Source: Bryobacteraceae bacterium (GTDB lineage: Bacteria > Acidobacteriota > Terriglobia > Bryobacterales > Bryobacteraceae). From it: 49,143 nucleotides of DNA. The notes beneath the pieces are model-generated. The model worked only from the letters and a program-made list of their open reading frames with translations, was not told the origin of the DNA and did no database searches. Of the stretch, positions 24,267 through 31,792 are shown piece by piece. Numbering within the stretch: position 1 is the first letter of the stretch; each line of letters opens with the position of its first letter. The position numbers were made by a program, and so were the translations under genes. The stretch is taken from positions 1-49,143 of the forward strand of contig JARKOC010000312.1 in the NCBI GenBank assembly GCA_029975915.1, read 5' to 3'.

Positions 24267-24971
24267 ATGAGGACTTACCGAGCCAACAGAGGCCCGTTTC
24301 AAGAAGCGGTGCACTACACAGACGGAGATATCGAAAGGATTGTGCTCGAAGCGCTTGGGGCGGTCAAGCTGTTGCCGACCGAGCCGGAGCCCATCCGCAT
24401 CGAGCGTTTCGTAGAAAAGCGATTCGGCGTTGCAGTGGAGGCCGTGGAGATGAAGGACGGGGTACTCGGCTTCTCGGAGTTTGGGCCGAAGGGCGTTCGA
24501 GCAGTCTATGTCGCGAAGTCTCTCGACGAAGATGAGAAAGTTGCGGGTCAACGGCGGCTTCGAAGCACAATCGCCCACGAAGCAGGTCATTGCCTGCTCC
24601 ACGCCCATCTGTTTTTGGTGTCAGGGACGCTGCCGTTGTTCGCCGACATTTCTGACCCGAACGCTCCGAAGGTCCTTTGCAGAGATCTCGGATCTGACTC
24701 TGGGGCTACCCGGCCGTACAACGGCGAATGGTGGGAGTTCCAGGCGAACATGGCCATGGGTCAGCTCCTCATGCCGGCGCCGCTCGTGCGAAAGGCCGCT
24801 ATTCCATATCTCGAATCTGCCGGGAATCTGGGGGTAGTATTGCTCCCCGAGGAAAGTCTAGAAATCTCAGCGAGGGCCCTCGCTGAGGTGTTCGACGTCA
24901 ATCCAGTCGTCGCGAGACTCAGGCTTGAGAAGCTCTACAAGGTGGAGCGTTCCGGCCAGATGATGCTGTAA
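24267..24971 (+). CDS. capP: CBASS regulatory metallopeptidase CapP (ImmA/IrrE, DUF955)
   Basis: 234 residues. The zinc site HEAGH is at 104-108 (STIAHEAGHCLLH), with a downstream Glu near 157 in WWEFQANMAMGQLLMP that fits the third ligand. The N-terminal region before the site is typical of ImmA/IrrE peptidases. These act by cutting a partner HTH repressor, which fits the adjacent capH. It may be a single-stranded DNA sensor by family knowledge. A T-run follows the stop (24974-24981) without a clear stem. The assignment to CapP depends on the pairing with capH and the CBASS genes. Confidence 0.8.
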   Translation: MRTYRANRGPFQEAVHYTDGDIERIVLEALGAVKLLPTEPEPIRIERFVEKRFGVAVEAVEMKDGVLGFSEFGPKGVRAVYVAKSLDEDEKVAGQRRLRSTIAHEAGHCLLHAHLFLVSGTLPLFADISDPNAPKVLCRDLGSDSGATRPYNGEWWEFQANMAMGQLLMPAPLVRKAAIPYLESAGNLGVVLLPEESLEISARALAEVFDVNPVVARLRLEKLYKVERSGQMML

Positions 24972-24989
24972 GCTTTTTTTTGCCCAAGG

Positions 24990-25009
24990 TGTACGCACTG
25001 TATGCTAAC
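24990..25009 (+). promoter_or_regulatory. second CapH-type operator before the CBASS effector gene
   Basis: TGTACGCACTGTATGCTAAC differs from the site at 23891-23910 in only 3 of 20 positions. A -10-like TATGCT (25001-25006) lies inside it. I see no strong -35. Repressor here would block the effector and cyclase genes separately from capH-capP. Confidence 0.65.
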
Positions 25010-26009
25010 GAAGCCAGATGACAACGTGAACAAACCCATCGCAGATTCAACGGGGAATCGATTCCAGATCCTGGCGCTCGACGGTGGCGGCATCAAAGGG
25101 ATCTTTTCGGCGGCTATACTCGCGGCCCTTGAGGACGACTTGAAGACGAGAATCACCGATCACTTTGATCTTATTGCCGGGACCTCAACCGGCGGGATCA
25201 TCGCTATCGCGCTTGGTCTCGGGCTATCGCCACGAGAGATTGTCCATTTCTACGTGGAGCATGGTCCGGCGATCTTCCCTGGCGCGAGCGGCTGGCTTCG
25301 GTGCACCCTCCATTGGCTACGGCACAAGTATGAGGCTGAGCCTCTTGAGTCCGCCCTACGAGCCTGCTTCGGCGAGCGCCGGTTTGGGGAGAGCACGAAA
25401 CGCCTTGTGATTCCCTCGTACAACCTCGGCGAGGACGACGTGTACATCTTCCGCACCCCGCACCATGAACGGCTCAGACGCGATCTAAAAGTACCTGCCT
25501 GGAAGGCAGCCCGAGCAACCTCGGCCGCTCCGACCTACTTCCCGAGTTTCCGCGGTCTGGATGGCCAGCGCCTCATCGATGGAGGCGTCTGGGCCAACAA
25601 CCCGACAATGGTTGCCCTTGCCGAGTCGTTCGGCACTCTCCGTGTTCCGCTCGCGGAAACACACGTCCTCAGCATCGGGACTACCGAGCCCCTCAATTCC
25701 CGTCACCGAAGGCTCGATACGGGCGGCATGCTCGGATGGTCGAAACAGGCGATCGAGGTCGTTATGCGGGGACAGACCATTGCGGCCTGCAACCAAGCAA
25801 GATTCCTCGTCGGGGACAGCAACTACTTTCGAATTGACCCGATCGTGCCCGCGTCCGAGTTTTGCCTGGACGGCATTGATCGAACTGAGGACCTCATCGC
25901 GAAGGCGGCACACCATGGCCGGGCTTTCGCGCCGACATTCGCAGAGCGATTCGCCAAGCACACTGCCATACCGTTCCAACCGTTCATGACTCTGGAGCCC
26001 ACACAATGA
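25002..26009 (+). CDS. capV: CBASS effector: patatin-like phospholipase CapV
   Basis: 335 residues. The patatin fold is complete: oxyanion loop DGGGIKG (27-33), nucleophile S62 in GTSTGG, and catalytic Asp in DGGVWANNP (193). Patatin effectors of CBASS are switched on by the cyclic nucleotide and destroy the inner membrane of the infected cell. The gene overlaps the CD-NTase by ATGA. The ATG at 25002 lies inside the operator and its -10, so the functional start may be GTG 25026, 8 codons later, still well before the DGGG loop. Confidence 0.9.
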   Translation: MLTKPDDNVNKPIADSTGNRFQILALDGGGIKGIFSAAILAALEDDLKTRITDHFDLIAGTSTGGIIAIALGLGLSPREIVHFYVEHGPAIFPGASGWLRCTLHWLRHKYEAEPLESALRACFGERRFGESTKRLVIPSYNLGEDDVYIFRTPHHERLRRDLKVPAWKAARATSAAPTYFPSFRGLDGQRLIDGGVWANNPTMVALAESFGTLRVPLAETHVLSIGTTEPLNSRHRRLDTGGMLGWSKQAIEVVMRGQTIAACNQARFLVGDSNYFRIDPIVPASEFCLDGIDRTEDLIAKAAHHGRAFAPTFAERFAKHTAIPFQPFMTLEPTQ

Positions 26010-27466
26010 ACTTATTCACGAATCCCCACATCTCCGCCCTACTCGAAGGGGTCGCCGAAGAACTGGACATCCCGCCGGCCCTCTACGAGGAAGCTGTGCT
26101 CAACTACGAGGACGTTGGCGACTGGCTCGGTGCTTCGGAGTCTCCGCTCGAAAAGTACAGCCCCGAGATTTACCCTCAGGGCTCGTTCCGTCTAGGGACG
26201 GTTGTGCGGCCCATACGCAGAAACGGCGAGTTCGACATTGACCTCGTGTGCCGGATAGTGAAGAGCAAAGAACAGACCACGCAAGAGGATCTAAAGAATC
26301 TCGTCGGTGACCGCCTCAAGAGCCGGGAGGACTTGTGCAAACGTATCGGAGAATCGAGGCGCTGCTGGTGCCTCAGCTATGAGACCCGATTCCACATGGA
26401 TGTACTGCCCTGTCTCCCAAACCCACCCCGGTTGCCGAATGGATTGCTGTTAACGGACACGGATCTTCGACACTGGCAGAAGAGCAATCCAAGAGATTAC
26501 GCCACCTGGTTCCATGGGCGCATGCAGGTCGCTTTCGAGCTGAAGCGGCAGAAGCTAGCGGAAGCGCTTTCTGCTTCTGTTGAGGATGTCCCCGAGTGGA
26601 GCGTCCGGACGGCACTCCAGCGCGTCGTGCAAGTGCTGAAGCGGCATCGCGATCTTTCGTTCGAGGTTGGCGATAAAAATATGCCGACGTCCATCATCAT
26701 CACCACTCTGGCAGCGCACGCATATAGGAACGAGTTGGATGTGCAGGGCGCTCTGCAGGCGATCTTGAGCAACTTGGACGGGTACATCCGCTGTGAGAAC
26801 GGTCTCTGGCTGATCCAAAACCCGGTCGAACCCGATGAGAACTTCGCTGACAAATGGAACGAGAAGCCGGAAAGACGTGAAGCCTTCTTTCGGTGGCTGC
26901 AAAACGCACGTCGCGACTTCGGACTCGCGGTCGAGCAAAAGACGCTGGACGAGTCGGCCGTGCAGCTCAAGAAGAGCCTCGGCGCGGCCGAAGTCCAGCG
27001 CGCTGTCGATCGACTTCACTTCGACGGGTCAAAGCTCGTCTCGCTGCCCGTGGCGGCCAAGGCGCTCGAAGTTCCGCCGCTCGCCTCCACTGGGCATGTT
27101 CAGGCTCCCTGTTGGCCTGAGCGCCTAACTCATACCGCTAAGCTCGTTGCCTACACGTATACCGCTAACCGAAAGAAGAAGATGGGGGGATTGGGCGACT
27201 ACGGCATCGCCAAGAAGACCGCCCTGCGGTTCCAAATCTCCACCAACGTTCGAAGTTCGTTTAGCGTGAAGTGGCAGGTTGTCAACACTGGCGAAGAGGC
27301 CTTCCGCGCAGGGCAACTGAGGGGCGACTTCTATGAAAGCGACGGACCTCACTACCGGTGGGAGACTGCCGGATACGCGGGAACACACTGGGTCGAAGGC
27401 TTCGTCATCCAAGACGGCGTATGCGTGGCGCGCACCGGCAGGAAGCACGTGAGGGTGCGGGGATAG
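26006..27466 (+). CDS. CBASS CD-NTase with C-terminal AGS-C-like domain
   Basis: 486 residues. The nucleotidyltransferase core has the motif GS (59-60), metal-binding D77 and D79 in EFDIDLV, and D132 in FHMDVLP, so all three acids are present. It should make a cyclic oligonucleotide that activates the patatin. After the helical spine (ENPV..DENFADKW shared with the cyclase at 30181) residues about 370-486 form a beta-rich extension (LRFQISTNVRSSFSVKWQVVNTGEEA, HWVEGFVIQDGVCVARTG) of the AGS-C sensor type that some CD-NTases carry. No E1, E2 or JAB gene follows, so this is a two-component (type I) core. Confidence 0.87.
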   Translation: MNLFTNPHISALLEGVAEELDIPPALYEEAVLNYEDVGDWLGASESPLEKYSPEIYPQGSFRLGTVVRPIRRNGEFDIDLVCRIVKSKEQTTQEDLKNLVGDRLKSREDLCKRIGESRRCWCLSYETRFHMDVLPCLPNPPRLPNGLLLTDTDLRHWQKSNPRDYATWFHGRMQVAFELKRQKLAEALSASVEDVPEWSVRTALQRVVQVLKRHRDLSFEVGDKNMPTSIIITTLAAHAYRNELDVQGALQAILSNLDGYIRCENGLWLIQNPVEPDENFADKWNEKPERREAFFRWLQNARRDFGLAVEQKTLDESAVQLKKSLGAAEVQRAVDRLHFDGSKLVSLPVAAKALEVPPLASTGHVQAPCWPERLTHTAKLVAYTYTANRKKKMGGLGDYGIAKKTALRFQISTNVRSSFSVKWQVVNTGEEAFRAGQLRGDFYESDGPHYRWETAGYAGTHWVEGFVIQDGVCVARTGRKHVRVRG

Positions 27467-27553
27467 TTCTTAAGCTCTCCGGCGGCCCGCGGGGACACAC
27501 CTCAAACGGCGCTGGTAAACCGTAACGATCAATCTCAGAAGGAGATCAGATCA

Positions 27554-27787
27554 ATGGGAAAACGAACCGTGTATCATGTCGTTTCGGGCGGTGACGATTG
27601 GAGTATCAAGAAAGAAGGGGCTGGACGCGCCAGCGCCACCGCCCCAACGAAGGCTGCGGCAATTGACCGCGCGGTTGAGCTCGCCAAGAATTCTGGCGGC
27701 CTTGCCCAGGTCAAGATACACAACGAAGACGGCAGGATCGCGAGCGAACGCACCTACGGTCAGGACCCGCGCAAGTACCCGGGCTGA
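27554..27787 (+). CDS. DUF2188 small protein
   Basis: 77 residues with a strong AGAAGGAGAT before the ATG. It matches the DUF2188 pattern: YHVVSGGDDWSIKKEGAGRASATAPTKAAAIDRAVELAKN, then QVKIHNEDGRIASERTYG. DUF2188 proteins are small and common, with no agreed function; some lie beside restriction or stress genes. It follows the CBASS cyclase by 87 bases in the same direction, but its own ribosome site and the intervening gap suggest separate expression. Confidence 0.8.
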   Translation: MGKRTVYHVVSGGDDWSIKKEGAGRASATAPTKAAAIDRAVELAKNSGGLAQVKIHNEDGRIASERTYGQDPRKYPG

Positions 27788-27813
27788 TCTGTAGCTCACC
27801 AAACGAACGGGCA

Positions 27814-27838
27814 CCTCGCCGCGTAGCGGGCGAGGCTT
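27814..27838. terminator. hairpin between convergent genes
   Basis: CCTCGCC (27814-27820) and GGCGAGG (27829-27835) form a 7-base GC-rich stem with an 8-base loop, followed by CTTTC. It lies between the rightward DUF2188 gene and the leftward PIN gene and can end transcription from the left; the T-run is short. Confidence 0.5.
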
Positions 27839-27868
27839 TCATGGCAACTTTCGGGCTGCGAACCAGAC

Positions 27869-28384
27869 TCACACCAACTCCCCAAAAGAGCCAAATGTCA
27901 TCTTGAATCGCTGGCTCTCCAGTTTCAGCTTCGCCTCATCTGCCTCGGCTACGGTCAGAAGCCCAGACCGAATCCAGTGCACGTAAAGACCGGGCGTGTT
28001 GAGCAACCGGTGCTCGCCGATTCGGGCTCGGACCTCTCTCAAGAACACGCGCCGCTCATCGCACGCAAGGTACCAACCTCGACAGGACGCCAGAGCCAGG
28101 CAGGCGGATTCGCCGGACCCCAATATCAGTGTCAGTTCCGCATAGACGGCGAGTTCTGCGGGCGCCTCGACCTTGGTTCGTTCGATCGTTCCATCCGAGA
28201 TTGCTCGGTCCACTAGATCTCTCTGCCACGGATCAGTTATTTCTCCAACGACCTCTTCCGAGACGAGGAATCGGTAGCCCGGCGTGCAGCCAAGCAGTGG
28301 GATATGCCCTGTATGGGTCAGGTTGATGAGGACGGAGGCATCGGTGATGACGACGCGGATGGTCTCGGCCTGTTCCACGGTCAT
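27869..28384 (-). CDS. PIN-like domain protein (probable toxin)
   Basis: 171 residues. Acidic residues stand where PIN nucleases place them: D15 in VVITDASVLI, E43/E48 in SEEVVGEI, E92 in GSGESACLALA, and D109 in LACDERR. The pattern is that of the DUF3368-like group. PIN toxins cut RNA. The gene overlaps the end of the XRE-ImmA gene by ATGA, which makes a two-gene operon like those in which a regulator controls a PIN toxin. Which gene is the antitoxin is not proven. Confidence 0.75.
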   Translation of the reverse strand: MTVEQAETIRVVITDASVLINLTHTGHIPLLGCTPGYRFLVSEEVVGEITDPWQRDLVDRAISDGTIERTKVEAPAELAVYAELTLILGSGESACLALASCRGWYLACDERRVFLREVRARIGEHRLLNTPGLYVHWIRSGLLTVAEADEAKLKLESQRFKMTFGSFGELV

Positions 28385-29634
28385 CTGCTCGGCAGCAAGA
28401 CACCTGCTGGCTCGTCGTCCAGGCCGAGTTTCGCCAGAATCAGCTGGATCTCCCCGGCTTGAACGCCAAGTGTGCTGCCGATCTCGACCAACTTTCGATG
28501 GCTGATTTTCTCTCGCCGGTAAGCTTCCAGAGCCAAAACAAGATAGCGTCGGTAGAACGCCGTCAAGTTCTCGTCGGCGGAGACCTCGGTCAAGCCCAAC
28601 AGTTCTCCGACTGCTCGGCTCACGCCGTCGGCATCCAGTTGCTTCATCTCTTGAAACTGCTTCTCCGTAACAAGTTTCAAGTTCAGCAACCTGTACAATG
28701 CCGACAGCACGCTCACACCGAAATGGTGGGCGAGCTTGACGACGTCGTAGATTTGAAGATCCTGGCTGCCGCCAGCAGTGCGGCTATCAACTGGCACCAC
28801 GCCGGTCTCGTCAAACACCTCGGCGTGCAACCGGCTCGCGCTACCTTTCCCCAAGCCGGCCACAAACTGTCGCACGCCATCTTCCGGCATAAGGAAGGTG
28901 GCGGCGAAAACATTCGCCCTTACCTCAAGAAGATCGGCCCTTTCGGACTCCCGGCTCACGTGTCCGATCTGCGCTCTATCGAGCAGCAGATGAGCGTACT
29001 CGTGGCACCAGGAAAACCTCTGGCGCACGGGCGGGTGATCGCGGTTGACCACTACGAACAGGCCAACGGATTGATCCGAGATCATCAGCCCCGATACGCC
29101 GGCTGGCATGGAAATCAAACCCGTTCTGATTCCCTGAGCTTCGAGCAGAGCGGGCAGGTCGGACAACGGTGCGGATCCCAATCCAAGCCTGCGGCGCTCT
29201 TCAATCGCAGCCTGCGTTCCGCTTTGAATGGCATCCCATTTTGAGCCCAACGTTACGGAAGGGTAGGCACCGACGTTTCCCGTGCTCCTCGTGATTCCCA
29301 GGAGTTCTTCGAGATCCCGAAGTTGATGCCCAAGGGCAATGCAATCACGAAGCGCGGCCTTTACACCGTCACCGGTATCCTCCTCCGATCGGAAAAGCAC
29401 GGCCGCGAGGCCCGAGATGCTAAAGCTCGGAGCCAAGAACTCGCGTATATCGCGGGCATACAGGTGCGCGAACCTGGAAAGCTCTATTCCGGAGACGGAT
29501 CGGCCCCCGAGTTCGATCTGCGCGATGGTGGCCCGCGCCATGCCCATCTCAGTGGCGGACTCTTCCTGCGTGAGCGCACAAGCCTCACGAGCCTGTTTCA
29601 ACCGCTTGCCTAGCTCTACTTGATCGATCGGCAT
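28381..29634 (-). CDS. XRE HTH fused to ImmA/IrrE metallopeptidase
   Basis: 417 residues from the ATG at 29634; the frame stays open upstream but without a ribosome site or family sequence. N-terminal HTH (8-60, LTQEESATEMGMARATIAQIELGGR), a helical linker, and a peptidase domain with zinc site HEYAH (211-215, FSWCHEYAHLLLDR) and a downstream ANVFAATFLMP. The fusion joins what capH and capP do separately. Paired with the PIN gene by a 4-base overlap, it likely represses the operon and, on a signal, cleaves itself or a partner. Residues after the peptidase (about 290-417) are helical. Confidence 0.82.
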   Translation of the reverse strand: MPIDQVELGKRLKQAREACALTQEESATEMGMARATIAQIELGGRSVSGIELSRFAHLYARDIREFLAPSFSISGLAAVLFRSEEDTGDGVKAALRDCIALGHQLRDLEELLGITRSTGNVGAYPSVTLGSKWDAIQSGTQAAIEERRRLGLGSAPLSDLPALLEAQGIRTGLISMPAGVSGLMISDQSVGLFVVVNRDHPPVRQRFSWCHEYAHLLLDRAQIGHVSRESERADLLEVRANVFAATFLMPEDGVRQFVAGLGKGSASRLHAEVFDETGVVPVDSRTAGGSQDLQIYDVVKLAHHFGVSVLSALYRLLNLKLVTEKQFQEMKQLDADGVSRAVGELLGLTEVSADENLTAFYRRYLVLALEAYRREKISHRKLVEIGSTLGVQAGEIQLILAKLGLDDEPAGVLLPSR

Positions 29635-29645
29635 GTCGTGACCTC

Positions 29646-30098
29646 TCAGCTTACCAACGGCAGACAACGAGGCGTGGTGAAGTCCAAAGCAATGTGCGTC
29701 AGGTACCCTGCAACCAGTCCCGCGAGCAATCCGCTCAGCATGCGAAGCGTGATCGCAACGGCCCCGTACCAGGCTGCCAGCAGCGGATCGGCAGTATGAA
29801 GCCGGAGTCGCGAGTAGTCGTCTGCTTTGCGGCGCAGATACCCCTGCCACCCGTCCAAGCCTCGAATCCAGGCAGCGGCACTCGCGCCAACTGGGATCAA
29901 CGCGTGGGCCAGCGCTCGATGCCCAGGGTGAATGGGCGGATCCAGGACATCAGGGAGAACACCCCCTAGGAGGCCTCCGACAGCGCCACCGAGAGTCTCC
30001 TGAAACCGATGGATCTCGTTGTTTAGTGGAGCCTTATGGTGCGCGAAGACGGCGCCGGCAGGGCTGGACGTGGCTATGTGAACTGGTCGGTTCGGCAT
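29646..30098 (-). CDS. YdjM-like membrane-bound metal-dependent hydrolase family protein
   Basis: 150 residues from the ATG at 30098, chosen over 30119 for the GGGGAG just before it. The family pattern is visible: HIATSSPAGAVFAHH near the N-terminus, GGVLPDVLDPPIHPGHRALAHA, and GYLTHIALDFTTPRCLPLV at the end, with membrane helices between. Relatives of YdjM are inner-membrane proteins, sometimes LexA-regulated. It starts a few tens of bases from the CBASS-2 cyclase on the other strand, with a shared symmetrical promoter. The reaction is unknown. Confidence 0.6.
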   Translation of the reverse strand: MPNRPVHIATSSPAGAVFAHHKAPLNNEIHRFQETLGGAVGGLLGGVLPDVLDPPIHPGHRALAHALIPVGASAAAWIRGLDGWQGYLRRKADDYSRLRLHTADPLLAAWYGAVAITLRMLSGLLAGLVAGYLTHIALDFTTPRCLPLVS

Positions 30099-30114
30099 AC
30101 TCTCCCCTACGAAG

Positions 30115-30156
30115 ATCATAACAGATCATGGCAAAAATTGGAATATGTGTTATGAT
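30115..30156. promoter_or_regulatory. symmetrical divergent promoter between YdjM-like and CBASS-2 genes
   Basis: ATCATAACA (30115-30123) and TGTTATGAT (30148-30156) are a perfect 9-base inverted repeat 24 bases apart. Each arm holds a TATGAT -10 pointing outward. For the rightward promoter ATGGCA (30128-30133) is a fair -35 at 17 bases. The leftward one has a weaker -35, TTCCAA (30143-30138). A repressor dimer binding the repeat would shut both. Confidence 0.6.
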
Positions 30157-30180
30157 GTGAGTAGGAGATAGACACTAGCA

Positions 30181-31350
30181 GTGCTACTGGTAGAACCTGA
30201 GCGTCCAACGCTGCCATCAAGCCGAGTCGAATGGCTCGATCGTCATTTGGAGCGCATCTGTGTTCTGTCTGAGCTCACCCCAACTCAGTATCGGAACGCC
30301 GAAGAAAAATACAAGGCTGTGGGGACCTGGCTTGCGGCTCCCGGAAGCGCGCTAGCCCCTCTTGCGCCCGTGATCTACCCACAGGGGTCAATGCTTCTGG
30401 GGACCACGGTTCGACCGTACAACAGTCGGCACGAGTATGACCTCGATCTGGTCTGCCAACTCCATCGGTGCGATCACAAGCCGCCGATGGTCGTTTACCA
30501 ATGGGTTCAAGACCGGCTTGCTGCAAACGAGGTCTACAAAGAAATCCTCGAGCCGCTGAAGCGATGCCTGCGGTTGAACTATGCTGGCGCTTTCCACCTG
30601 GACATCCTCCCAGCATGTCCAAATGATCAGCTGGGGAATGGCGCCATCCATGTGCCCGACCGGAAACGGGAGTGCTGGAAAGACAGCAATCCCAAAGGCT
30701 TTGCAGCCTGGTTCTTCGAAAGGTGCGTCATCCGCGACGTTTTTGCCGAACGGGTGTTGAAGGCGACCGTGGAACCACTCCCCTCGGCCGTTCCCTCGGA
30801 ATACAAATATCCACTGCAGCGGATCGTCCAGTTGATGAAACGGCACCGGGATATATTCTTCGCCGGCGGCCGGGACATCGCACGTTCAGTCATCCTTACC
30901 ACGCTCGCTGGAGAATTCTACGGAGGTCAGCGCTCGCTGAGTCTGGCGCTGGAAGCCGTACTCGACGGCATCAATGCAGCGCTTGAACGGCATCCGACTG
31001 TCCCTCGAATCGAGAATCCAGTTCATCGCGGGGAGAACTTCGCGGACACTTGGGATCAGGCGAAGTACGACGAGTTCCGAGCCTATCTCCGCAACTTCCG
31101 CCACACGTTGAAACGAGCACTTCGTCCGAGCCTAGTCGAGGAACGCAAAGGTCTGGAGGCTCTCAGTGGACCACTTGGCGAACTGTTCGGCGCTGAGCGC
31201 GTCCGAGAGGCGCTTCGACTGGAGGCCGCCGGACTGAACGAGAGCCGAGATAAGGGTGCGCTTGGCATCACTGCGGCAGGGCTCCTGTCGACAAACATCA
31301 CGGCGCCAAAGATGGTGCCGGTTCCTAGGAACCAGTTTTTCGGACGTTGA
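30181..31350 (+). CDS. second CBASS CD-NTase
   Basis: 389 residues from a GTG; TAGGAG lies about a dozen bases before it. Active-site motif GS (69-70), D87 and D89 in EYDLDLV, D141 in FHLDILP. The core is a homologue of the cyclase at 26006 (both share ENPV...ENFADxW and PLQRIVQLMKRHRD / ALQRVVQVLKRHRD) but it lacks the AGS-C extension. The C-terminal Phe-Phe-Gly-Arg tail (NQFFGR) could be the site where an E2-like enzyme attaches it to targets, as known for type II CBASS. It overlaps the E2-like gene by 4 bases. Confidence 0.87.
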   Translation: MLLVEPERPTLPSSRVEWLDRHLERICVLSELTPTQYRNAEEKYKAVGTWLAAPGSALAPLAPVIYPQGSMLLGTTVRPYNSRHEYDLDLVCQLHRCDHKPPMVVYQWVQDRLAANEVYKEILEPLKRCLRLNYAGAFHLDILPACPNDQLGNGAIHVPDRKRECWKDSNPKGFAAWFFERCVIRDVFAERVLKATVEPLPSAVPSEYKYPLQRIVQLMKRHRDIFFAGGRDIARSVILTTLAGEFYGGQRSLSLALEAVLDGINAALERHPTVPRIENPVHRGENFADTWDQAKYDEFRAYLRNFRHTLKRALRPSLVEERKGLEALSGPLGELFGAERVREALRLEAAGLNESRDKGALGITAAGLLSTNITAPKMVPVPRNQFFGR

Positions 31351-31781
31351 TGAGCAGGATCAGAACAATCGGCATTCGTGAACAGGCTGCGTGGATGCGT
31401 AGCCGGTACCCGGCTTTCCGCTGTGAGGTCCATGGTGGACTTCTGGTGTGCCGTGGGGAATTGCAGCCCGGCCCAGTTTACGCCACCTACAAGGCCCTGA
31501 TTGAATATCGTGTTGGCCGCTGGCCGAAGGCGTTTGTACCAGGGGACCAATTGAAACCGCTCGAACCCGGGGGAAAGATCCCGCATACCTATGGCCCCGA
31601 TCAGCCTTGTCTCTTCTACCCGAACCGCCAGTCATGGAGATCGGACATGAAGCTGGCCGACAAAATTGTGCCATGGTTGTCCCTCTGGCTGGCGTTCTAC
31701 GAAATGTGGCGTGCGACAGGCGAATGGTACGGCGGCGGGATCACTCACGGCGACGCGATGGAAATTGAACCGGCGGCATAA
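31347..31781 (+). CDS. E2-like CBASS protein (type II-short)
   Basis: 144 residues. The region IPHTYGPDQPCLFYP has the histidine and candidate catalytic Cys of bacterial E2-like folds, followed by RQSW and the conserved-looking WLSLWLAFYEMWRATGEWYGG end seen in short E2 proteins encoded next to CD-NTases. Such systems lack the E1 and JAB parts of full type II CBASS; the E2-like protein is thought to prime the cyclase. It overlaps the cyclase gene by ATGA. The call relies on remembered family features; a structure prediction would test it. Confidence 0.65.
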   Translation: MMSRIRTIGIREQAAWMRSRYPAFRCEVHGGLLVCRGELQPGPVYATYKALIEYRVGRWPKAFVPGDQLKPLEPGGKIPHTYGPDQPCLFYPNRQSWRSDMKLADKIVPWLSLWLAFYEMWRATGEWYGGGITHGDAMEIEPAA

Positions 31782-31792
31782 GGACTCACCGC

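Noticed and set aside
29635..29850. A 72-residue N-terminal extension of the XRE-ImmA protein
   Set aside because: The HTH domain starts directly after the ATG at 29634, and the upstream stretch has the composition of a chance open frame and overlaps the end of the YdjM-like gene.
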